From: JBFLYZ01 sp040756415
Lineage (GTDB): Bacteria; Bacteroidota; Bacteroidia; JADZBD01
Direction: 5' to 3'
NCBI GenBank assembly: GCA_040756415.1
Contig: JBFLYZ010000049.1
Span: forward strand, 1-28,996
DNA length: 28,996 nt
The translations under genes were made by a program, and so were the position numbers. Positions 23,556 through 28,996 of this stretch are shown piece by piece. The notes under the pieces were generated by a model. The model saw nothing but the letters and a program-made list of their open reading frames with translations, was not told where the DNA came from and made no database searches. The first letter of the stretch is position 1. Each line of letters opens with the position of its first letter.

Positions 23556-24517
23556 TAATACCTGTGCTGGACGAGGTAGTTCCGCACGTAATCGCGGATG
23601 CCTTCCTCGAGCGTGAAAAAAGGCCTGTAATATCCCAGGGAGCGGAACTTGCTCATATCGGCCTCGGTAAAATACTGGTATTTATCGCGTATATCGGCCG
23701 GGGTATCGATGAACTCGATCACCGGCTCCTTATCCATGGCCCTGAACGTGTTGCTGGCCAGATCGAGAAAGGTGCGGGCCTGGCCGGTGCCCAGGTTATA
23801 CAGGCCGGAGCCTTTCCTTTTCAGCATATGGAACAGGCATACATCGACCACATCCTTCACGTAAATGAAATCACGCAACTGCTCCCCATCTTTATAGTCA
23901 GGATGGTGCGAGCGGAACAGCTTCACTTTCCCCGACTGCTTTATCTGGTTGTAGGCGTGGAAGATCACGGAGGCCATTCTGCCCTTATGGTATTCGTTAG
24001 GGCCGTACACGTTGAAGAACTTCAGCCCGGCCCAGAACGGGGGCTGCTTGCTTTGGGCGAGCGCCCATTTGTCAAAATCGTTCTTCGATTCCCCGTACGG
24101 GTTGAGCGGCTTTAGTTTTTCCACCAGGTGGTGCGAGTCAGAATACCCGTGCTCTCCCAGGCCATAGGTGGCGGCCGAAGAAGCATAGACAAGCGGTATG
24201 AGATATTGCGTGCAGAGCTCCCATATCCGCTTGGTGTAATTAAGATTTAGCTCATCGAATATATTGCGGTCGAACTCCGTAGTGTCCGTACGCGCGCCTA
24301 TGTGAAAAACGAAATCGACTATATTGTGGTTGGCATCGAACCAGCCCAGGAAATCCTTGCGTTCGACCGATTGTATAAAGGTCTTGCCCAGCAGATTCCT
24401 GTTCTTTTCTTCCGAGCTGAAATCATCTACGATGATCAGGTTGGTATACCCTTCGCTGTTCAGGCGGCCGACCAGGCAGCTGCCGATAAAACCTGCCGCT
24501 CCCGTAACTACGATCAT
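23552..24517 (-). CDS. hldD: ADP-L-glycero-D-manno-heptose 6-epimerase
   Basis: Short-chain dehydrogenase/epimerase that inverts C6 of ADP-D-glycero-D-manno-heptose to supply heptose for the LPS core. The 321 residues match the family. NADP-binding TGAAGFIGS is at 5-13, the FHIGARTDTTE segment (71-81) is characteristic of HldD, YASSAATYG (111-119) holds the catalytic Ser/Thr region, and NPYGESK gives Tyr141-x3-Lys145. RDFIYVKDVV and YNLGTGQARTF are also conserved. The start overlaps the mqnD stop as ATGA, so it is the last gene of the mqnB-mqnD run. Confidence 0.94.
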   Translation of the reverse strand: MIVVTGAAGFIGSCLVGRLNSEGYTNLIIVDDFSSEEKNRNLLGKTFIQSVERKDFLGWFDANHNIVDFVFHIGARTDTTEFDRNIFDELNLNYTKRIWELCTQYLIPLVYASSAATYGLGEHGYSDSHHLVEKLKPLNPYGESKNDFDKWALAQSKQPPFWAGLKFFNVYGPNEYHKGRMASVIFHAYNQIKQSGKVKLFRSHHPDYKDGEQLRDFIYVKDVVDVCLFHMLKRKGSGLYNLGTGQARTFLDLASNTFRAMDKEPVIEFIDTPADIRDKYQYFTEADMSKFRSLGYYRPFFTLEEGIRDYVRNYLVQHRYY

Positions 24518-25356
24518 TGATCCAGAAATATAGTGTTGTTCATATGCTCAACCAGGTTCGCCTCTTGTGCTTTCTGCAGCAGGAGGCGCACGGCCTTTTT
24601 GCCCTCCGGGCCCAGGTCGGCCGAAAATTCATTTACATACAACCCGATGTGGCGGTACATGACCTCTTCGTCCATCTCCTGCGCGTTTGCCTTCACAAAG
24701 TTATACGAAGCTTTGGGGTGAGCAAATGCGTACTCCACGCTCCTGCGGATGATCCGGCTTACGCGCTGCTGCAATCCGGCCGGAAAGCTTCGCTTCATCG
24801 CAATGCCGCCCAGGGGAATGGCCGTACCCGTTTCCCGCTCCCACCACTCCCCCAGGTCGAGTAGCTTTTTCAGCCCTTTCTCCTGGTACGTGAACCTGTT
24901 CTCGTGAATGATCACACCCGCATCCGCTTTTCCTTCAAGTACGGCACCCTCGATGTCGGAGAACAGCAGCTCCGTTTTGTTCTTCGCCCCGGGGAAGGCC
25001 AGTGAAAAAAGGAAATTGGCCGTGGTCATCCTGCCGGGGATGGCTACCCTAAGCGTAGGCACGTCAGCCAAAGCATATTCGCGCGAGGCGATCAGCAAAG
25101 GGCCTACTCCGAAACCCAGTGCCGATCCCGCATCGAGCAGGATATACGTTCCGGTAAGGTGCGCGAAAGCGTGGTACGACAACTTCGTAATATCGATCTT
25201 CTCATCGAACGCTTTCCTGTTCAGCGCCTCCACATCCTCCATCACCAGGTCGAACTCAAGCCCCTCGGTATCGATCCGCCCATGCACCAGGGCATCGAAT
25301 ATAAAACAGTCGTTCGGGCAGGGCGAGAACCCCAAGGTGAGCTTTTTCGCGCTCAT
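24514..25356 (-). CDS. mqnD: 1,4-dihydroxy-6-naphthoate synthase
   Basis: Acts in the futalosine route to menaquinone, converting cyclic dehypoxanthine futalosine to 1,4-dihydroxy-6-naphthoate. The 280 residues have a periplasmic-binding-protein-like fold: LGFSPCPNDCFIFDALVHGR (9-28) is the family's opening signature, followed by DITKLSYHAF and LGFGVGPLLIA. VIIHENRFTYQEKGL and LGEWWERETG..PLGGIA are also typical. It sits two genes after mqnB, with 4-bp ATGA overlaps at both ends, supporting a shared transcript. Confidence 0.94.
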   Translation of the reverse strand: MSAKKLTLGFSPCPNDCFIFDALVHGRIDTEGLEFDLVMEDVEALNRKAFDEKIDITKLSYHAFAHLTGTYILLDAGSALGFGVGPLLIASREYALADVPTLRVAIPGRMTTANFLFSLAFPGAKNKTELLFSDIEGAVLEGKADAGVIIHENRFTYQEKGLKKLLDLGEWWERETGTAIPLGGIAMKRSFPAGLQQRVSRIIRRSVEYAFAHPKASYNFVKANAQEMDEEVMYRHIGLYVNEFSADLGPEGKKAVRLLLQKAQEANLVEHMNNTIFLDQ

Positions 25357-25676
25357 GCCAGGGAGGATGAGAATTCGATGAGGATACGCGGGTCGTAGTT
25401 GCCGAACAGGGCCACCAGCAGGATAAAGGCCGTTGGCGAGAACAGGAGCACGATCAGCGCCAGCGTGAGTATGGCGGGCAGCTCGAACTCGAGCTGCAGC
25501 GAGAACCGTATCAGTGCCGCCATAAAGAAAAGGTTGAGTATGGGCAGGTAATAATAGTTGTCGCTATAGGGAAGCAGGCCCATCAGCACCGCATCCGAAA
25601 AGGCGAACAGCGGCACGCAGCAGATACTGGTCACCACGAAAGGCAGGTAGCTGATCTTTTCTTCTTTTTCATTCAT
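25353..25676 (-). CDS. Small membrane protein of unknown function
   Basis: A 107-residue protein with three or four predicted membrane helices (about 10-34, 41-60, 65-92). It is hydrophobic throughout and has no recognisable motif. It is wedged between mqnB (1-bp gap) and mqnD (4-bp overlap), so it is almost certainly translated with them. A role in menaquinone synthesis cannot be claimed from position alone. Confidence 0.8.
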   Translation of the reverse strand: MNEKEEKISYLPFVVTSICCVPLFAFSDAVLMGLLPYSDNYYYLPILNLFFMAALIRFSLQLEFELPAILTLALIVLLFSPTAFILLVALFGNYDPRILIEFSSSLA

Positions 25677-25677
25677 A

Positions 25678-26334
25678 TCAAAACACGTCTAGCAGTTCCA
25701 ATGCTTTTTCATTCAGGTTCGCGACAGCCAGCGGGATGTTCCATTTTTCCCTGTTCCGCCTTTCCACCAGGTTCGATACCGCACGCACCTGGGCGCAGGG
25801 CAGCTTTTCCTGCATGCAGCAATAAAGAAAGGCGGCCCCCTCCATGCTTTCCACGTTAGGGTGCAGCCGGGCCTCCACCTTTTTTATGCTTTCCTCCCGT
25901 CCGTGAACGGTATTGACCGTAATGCCGCAAACCTTCGGGATAAGCTCCAGCACTTTATTGCTTATCTCCGTTGTGTTCATAACCTCGCCTGCGCCTCCCA
26001 GGCCCATCCGGTCGAGCGGCAGAAAGGCATCGCCATCCTCAGCCCCCAGCTCCGAAAAATGATCCTGCACGATATTGACCAGGCCCCCGGGGGGGATATC
26101 TGGATTGAAACTACCCGCCAGCCCGAAGTTGAAAGCAAGATCATACTTGCCCTGCAGGGCCTTGCCCATACGGAAGGCGGTGGCGGTCATACCCACGCCC
26201 GTGATCAGCACATCCACATCCAGCCGGCCGCGCTTGCAGATACGCAGGTGATCGCCTACGTAGTTCTTTATGCCGATGGCCTGCAACAGGGGAGCGATCT
26301 CGGCTTCGGTAGCGGATACAACAAGGATCTTCAT
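25678..26334 (-). CDS. mqnB: Futalosine hydrolase
   Basis: Splits futalosine into hypoxanthine and dehypoxanthine futalosine in the alternative menaquinone pathway. The 218 residues form a nucleoside-phosphorylase fold: MKILVVSATEAEIAPLL opens it, LITGVGMTATAF and NFGLAGSFNPDIPPG follow, and NVESMEGAAFLYCCMQEKLP carries the substrate-binding Glu-Ser-Met-Glu. RAVSNLVERRNREKWNI fits the MqnB C-terminal segment. I start at ATG 26334. The open frame continues upstream to 26754, but that part crosses the MITE-like element and runs antisense to the PTPS gene. A near-match -7 box (TATCTTCG, minus strand, 26361-26354) precedes it. Confidence 0.92.
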   Translation of the reverse strand: MKILVVSATEAEIAPLLQAIGIKNYVGDHLRICKRGRLDVDVLITGVGMTATAFRMGKALQGKYDLAFNFGLAGSFNPDIPPGGLVNIVQDHFSELGAEDGDAFLPLDRMGLGGAGEVMNTTEISNKVLELIPKVCGITVNTVHGREESIKKVEARLHPNVESMEGAAFLYCCMQEKLPCAQVRAVSNLVERRNREKWNIPLAVANLNEKALELLDVF

Positions 26335-26375
26335 CTCGTGTCGAAAGACATCACGAAGATACGCAATCAGCCTGT

Positions 26376-26464
26376 GGTAGTGTATCAGTTTGAAAAATTT
26401 AACCACGGAGAACACAGAGAGCCACGGAGTTAAACGGAGAAAAAAGGCAAACTGATACACTACC
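26376..26464. mobile_element. 89-bp MITE-like element with 17-bp terminal inverted repeats and 8-bp target duplication
   Basis: Terminal repeats are perfect: GGTAGTGTATCAGTTTG (26376-26392) and CAAACTGATACACTACC (26448-26464). The element is flanked by a perfect 8-bp direct repeat, CAGCCTGT, at 26368-26375 and 26465-26472, as expected of a target-site duplication. The 55-bp interior carries degenerate tandem units of the type (A)CCACGGAGAA / CACAGAGAG / CCACGGAG / AAACGGAG and no ORF. It lies between divergent mqnB and the PTPS gene, just upstream of the latter's -7 box. A full transposase is not present, so it would have moved in trans. Confidence 0.88.
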
Positions 26465-26502
26465 CAGCCTGTACGGCCCGCCCGGCAAACGGATATTCGT
26501 AG

Positions 26503-26510
26503 TATATTTG
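26503..26510 (+). promoter_or_regulatory. -7 box almost touching the PTPS start codon
   Basis: TATATTTG is a perfect TAnnTTTG match with only CCCC between it and ATG 26515. Transcription should therefore begin at or next to the start codon, giving a leaderless mRNA for the PTPS-folE-fabD run. The -33 region (about 26479-26484) has no TTTG and is only 15-20 bp beyond the MITE-like element. Confidence 0.5.
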
Positions 26511-26514
26511 CCCC

Positions 26515-26931
26515 ATGATCTATCTCACCAGGCGGGAGCGTTTCAATGCAGCGCACAGGCTGTACCGCGAGGACTGGAGCCTTGAAAAGAACCTGGAGGT
26601 TTTTGGCAAATGCGCCAACCCCAACTGGCACGGGCATAACTACGAGCTTTTTGTTACCGTGAAAGGAAAAGTGGATGATGCGCTGGGCTATTTTGTGAAC
26701 CTGAAGGACCTGAGCGATATCATCCGGGCCCGCGTCACCGACAAGCTGGATCACCGCAATATGAACCTCGATGTGGACTTCATGAAAGGGAAAATCGCTT
26801 CGTGCGAGAACCTGGCCATCGCCATCTGGAACGAGCTGGAGCCTTCCATCCGTCAGTTGGGCTGCACGCTTTATTGCATTAAAGTGATAGAAACAGAGAA
26901 CAATTATGTCGAGTATTTTGGCAACACCTAG
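26515..26931 (+). CDS. 6-pyruvoyl-tetrahydropterin synthase (PTPS/QueD family)
   Basis: A 138-residue Zn enzyme acting on dihydroneopterin triphosphate, the FolE product. Zn ligands are His14 (NAAHRL), His39 and His41 (WHGHNY). The catalytic Cys33 lies in FGKCANPNWHGHN, with five residues between Cys and HxH, the spacing of animal PTPS, whereas E. coli QueD has three. Asp79-His80 in KLDHRNMN and ETENNYVEY complete the site. This favours true 6-pyruvoyl-tetrahydropterin synthesis (tetrahydrobiopterin-type) over 7-deazaguanine synthesis, though the family is functionally mixed. folE follows after 32 bp, which supports consecutive steps from GTP. Confidence 0.9.
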   Translation: MIYLTRRERFNAAHRLYREDWSLEKNLEVFGKCANPNWHGHNYELFVTVKGKVDDALGYFVNLKDLSDIIRARVTDKLDHRNMNLDVDFMKGKIASCENLAIAIWNELEPSIRQLGCTLYCIKVIETENNYVEYFGNT

Positions 26932-26963
26932 AGCTTCCGTTCAGTTCTTAATACCAAAACCGC

Positions 26964-27566
26964 ATGGGCAGTTATAAAAAAGTAGACGAGTACGATCCGG
27001 AGATAACGGAGAAGATATCGGGCCATATGAAAGGCGTTTTAAAACTGGTGGGCGAGGATATCGGGCGCGAGGGCCTGCTGAAGACCCCGCAGCGATCGGC
27101 CAAGGCCTTCCAGTACCTCACTCACGGCCACTGCCTCGACCCGGCCGAGATTCTTCGCTCGGCCATGTTCAGGGACGAATACAAACAGATGGTGATCGTA
27201 AAGGACATCGAGATCTATTCGCTCTGCGAGCATCACCTGCTTCCGTTTTACGGAAAGGCCCACGTGGCCTACATTCCTGACGGATACATCGTGGGGCTGA
27301 GCAAGATCGCCCGGGTAGTGGACGCTTTTGCCAGGCGGCTGCAGGTGCAGGAACGCATGACCCACGAGATCAGGGACTGCATACACGATACCCTGAAACC
27401 GCTCGGGGTGGCCGTGGTCATTGAAGCGGCACACCTCTGCATGCAGATGCGCGGCATACAGAAGCAGAACTCGGTTACCACCACCTCGGCCTTTACCGGT
27501 GAGTTCCTGGAGAACAGCAAAACACGCGAGGAGTTCATTACGCTTATTTCCAATAAACTTCACTGA
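26964..27566 (+). CDS. folE: GTP cyclohydrolase I
   Basis: Opens GTP to 7,8-dihydroneopterin triphosphate, the entry to folate and to biopterin- or queuosine-type pathways. The 200 residues match type IA enzymes. Zn ligands are Cys88 and His91 in SLCEHHLLPFYGKAHVAYIP and Cys159 in AAHLCMQMRG. REGLLKTPQRSAKAF (35-49) and VGLSKIARVVDAFARRLQVQ (110-129) are the usual signatures. It is followed by fabD after 1 bp (TGA, T, ATG). Confidence 0.96.
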   Translation: MGSYKKVDEYDPEITEKISGHMKGVLKLVGEDIGREGLLKTPQRSAKAFQYLTHGHCLDPAEILRSAMFRDEYKQMVIVKDIEIYSLCEHHLLPFYGKAHVAYIPDGYIVGLSKIARVVDAFARRLQVQERMTHEIRDCIHDTLKPLGVAVVIEAAHLCMQMRGIQKQNSVTTTSAFTGEFLENSKTREEFITLISNKLH

Positions 27567-27567
27567 T

Positions 27568-28452
27568 ATGAAAGCATACGTGTTCCCGGGACAGGGATCC
27601 CAGTTTCCCGGAATGGCAAAGGACCTGTACGAAAATTCTCCGGTTGCCAAAGAAATGATGGAGAACGCCAATTCCATTTTGGGTTTCCGGCTTACGGATA
27701 TCATGTTCAGCGGCACGGAGGAGGACCTGAAACAGACCCGGGTCACTCAGCCCGCCATTTTCCTGCATTCGGTGGTTCTGGCCCGCACGCTCGGTGACGC
27801 TTTCAGGCCGCAGATGGTGGCCGGCCATTCGCTGGGCGAGTTCTCCGCCCTGGTGGGAAACCGAACCCTGGCTTTTGAAGACGCGCTTATACTGGTTTCC
27901 AAGCGCGCGCAGGCCATGCAAAAGGCCTGCGAGGCAAGACCCTCCACCATGGCTGCCATTCTGAACCTCGATGATAAAGTGGTAGAGGATATCTGCGCGG
28001 AAGTATCGCAGGCTGGCGAAGTGGTGGTGGCCGCCAATTATAATTGCCCGGGCCAGTTGGTCATTTCCGGTACGGTGAACGGAGTGAACATAGCCTGTGA
28101 AAAAATGAAGGCTGCTGGCGCCAAGCGCGCGCTGGTGCTGCCGGTTGGTGGCGCTTTTCACTCCCCGCTCATGGAACCCGCCAGGCTGGAGTTAGAAGCC
28201 GCTATCAGCTCTACCCGCTTTTCGGCTCCCCTGTGCCCGGTTTACCAGAACGTAACCGCCCGCGCTGTATCCGATCCCGAAGAGATCAAAAAGAACCTGA
28301 TAGCCCAGTTGACCGCGCCAGTGCGGTGGACTCAAACGGTCATGCAAATGATCGCTGACGGAGCCAGCTCGTTTACCGAAGTGGGGCCCGGAAAGGTACT
28401 GCAGGGCCTGGTGAAAAAGGTCAATAAGGAAATAGAGGCGTTGAGCGCCTGA
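27568..28452 (+). CDS. fabD: Malonyl-CoA:ACP transacylase
   Basis: Loads malonate onto acyl carrier protein for fatty-acid elongation. The 294 residues show GQGSQFPGM (8-16), the nucleophile Ser88 in GHSLGEFSAL, Arg113, and the catalytic His198 in GGAFHSPLM, with a VGPGKVL motif near the end. I start at ATG 27568, one base after the folE stop; the open frame further upstream runs inside folE and is not coding. No other fab gene follows; the next gene is convergent and unrelated. Confidence 0.95.
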   Translation: MKAYVFPGQGSQFPGMAKDLYENSPVAKEMMENANSILGFRLTDIMFSGTEEDLKQTRVTQPAIFLHSVVLARTLGDAFRPQMVAGHSLGEFSALVGNRTLAFEDALILVSKRAQAMQKACEARPSTMAAILNLDDKVVEDICAEVSQAGEVVVAANYNCPGQLVISGTVNGVNIACEKMKAAGAKRALVLPVGGAFHSPLMEPARLELEAAISSTRFSAPLCPVYQNVTARAVSDPEEIKKNLIAQLTAPVRWTQTVMQMIADGASSFTEVGPGKVLQGLVKKVNKEIEALSA

Positions 28453-28480
28453 AAACCCATCATTCCCCGAAGATCAGCAA

Positions 28481-28819
28481 TTACTCAGCCTGCTGGCTGC
28501 TTAGATGGGCATTCTCGCTTACGAGACTTTCCTCAGCTATAGCCCCGTTCACGGGAGCCTTGACCGCCTTCTCTTCCTTTCCGCGCGGAACGCTTCTGTA
28601 AAGAGACATCAGGTCCACCTGAATGATCTGGCCGGTCTTGTTATCCTGCACCTTGGCCCATAGGTCTATGGCCGTCCTGGGACTGCCGCAGGCGCCAAAG
28701 CCGATCACCGTACCACGGATGACAGAACCATCCCTGCGCTTCACATCGATCTCCTTCCCTTTGAGGTACTGACAGTTATACAGGAACTTCTTTGCTGGTC
28801 CAAATTGAAGTCTTGCCAT
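28481..28819 (-). CDS. Unknown small basic protein
   Basis: A 112-residue protein without signal peptide or membrane helix. The first 78 residues are strand-rich (GKEIDVKRRDGSVIRGTVIG, FGACGSP, then a stretch of the WAKVQDNKTGQIIQVDLMSL type), suggesting a compact beta-barrel of SH3-like or nucleic-acid-binding type, but I recognise no family. Cys16 and Cys44 are its only cysteines. Residues 79-112 look disordered, first basic (RGKEEKAVK), then acidic and Ser/Gln-rich. It converges on fabD with 28 bp between stops. A -7 box upstream and normal codon use support a real gene. Confidence 0.7.
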   Translation of the reverse strand: MARLQFGPAKKFLYNCQYLKGKEIDVKRRDGSVIRGTVIGFGACGSPRTAIDLWAKVQDNKTGQIIQVDLMSLYRSVPRGKEEKAVKAPVNGAIAEESLVSENAHLSSQQAE

Positions 28820-28842
28820 GGTCGTCTACAGTTTAGTTAAAA

Positions 28843-28850
28843 CAAAAATA
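28843..28850 (-). promoter_or_regulatory. -7 box for the unknown gene at 28481
   Basis: TATTTTTG on the minus strand fits TAnnTTTG and is 23 nt before ATG 28819, in a markedly AT-rich stretch (28831-28870). No -33 TTTG is seen at the right spacing. Confidence 0.4.
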
Positions 28851-28996
28851 AAAATCTTTTTTGAATATATGGGCATTTATCATCCCGATTAACGCTGCTT
28901 ATACGAGTTGCCCTTCCAAATGTTGCCCCTGCCGCCCTGTTTCCTAACACCCGGCTGGTTAAAAGTCCCTCAGCCCGGGCACCGGGGTCTTTCTCC
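28851..28996. other. Right-hand edge without a supported gene
   Basis: I see no complete gene here. On the minus strand an open frame from the right edge ends at TAA (28961-28959) with the residues RKTPVPGLRDF, which could be the C-terminus of a neighbouring gene, but 12 codons are too few to support it. The remainder shows no hairpin, tRNA or repeat that I can identify. Confidence 0.3.

Noticed and set aside
26393..26447. Possible CRISPR-like array in the CACGGAG/CACAGAG units
   Set aside because: Units are only 8-10 bp, degenerate and without spacers; they are the interior of the MITE-like element.
26335..26754. Upstream extension of mqnB to a start at 26754
   Set aside because: The extension crosses the MITE-like element and its promoter region and runs antisense to the PTPS gene; family members begin at MKILVVSATEAE.
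28959..28996. C-terminal fragment of a minus-strand gene (RKTPVPGLRDF)
   Set aside because: Only 12 codons are visible; plausible but too short to support as a gene.

Overview
The window is a chromosomal segment of a member of the Bacteroidota. The signs are GldF/GldG gliding-motility genes, TAnnTTTG-type -7 boxes in front of many genes, SPOR and TSP3-repeat envelope proteins, WG repeats and an NhaD antiporter. By eye the DNA is fairly GC-rich for the phylum. Order and genus cannot be read from the sequence. Genes are densely packed, with many 1-7 bp start/stop overlaps, and nothing looks like a prophage, plasmid or large island.

Layout. (a) 1-3559: the tail of an unrecognised plus-strand gene, then a minus-strand run of aspartokinase, diaminopimelate decarboxylase and a WG-repeat secreted protein. 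(b) 3694-7161: gldF, gldG and a DUF4340 gene on the plus strand, closed by a hairpin terminator. (c) 7262-8845: dnaN and a BamE-like lipoprotein. (d) 9024-15216: an accessory-looking envelope region. It has two related beta-barrel proteins with TSP3-type calcium repeats, an Ig-like/SPOR protein between them, a STAS-like protein, and two small Asn/Thr/Lys-rich secreted proteins sharing an IAVNE(E/Q)G motif. (e) 15292-19569, minus strand: an NSS sodium symporter, its 47-residue MetS-like partner, a helix-hairpin-helix membrane protein, apt and an acyl-CoA dehydrogenase. (f) 19677-23555, plus strand: nhaD, a seven-TM SpoIIE-type phosphatase and a DUF2784 protein. (g) 23552-26334, minus strand: futalosine hydrolase (mqnB), a small membrane protein, mqnD and hldD. 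(h) 26515-28452, plus strand: PTPS, folE and fabD, followed by a convergent unknown gene.

The genes support lysine/DAP synthesis from aspartate, menaquinone by the futalosine route, LPS heptose supply, pterin synthesis from GTP (folE plus PTPS), fatty-acid initiation, and envelope and gliding functions.

The most notable non-coding item is an 89-bp MITE-like element at 26376-26464 with perfect 17-bp terminal inverted repeats and a perfect 8-bp target-site duplication. A 110-bp nested palindrome lies at 10363-10472. Several genes have the -7 box only 4-11 nt from the ATG, which suggests leaderless or near-leaderless transcripts. The best candidate for an undescribed system is the 9.0-15.2 kb envelope locus, where a SPOR domain stands where an OmpA peptidoglycan-binding domain would be expected.
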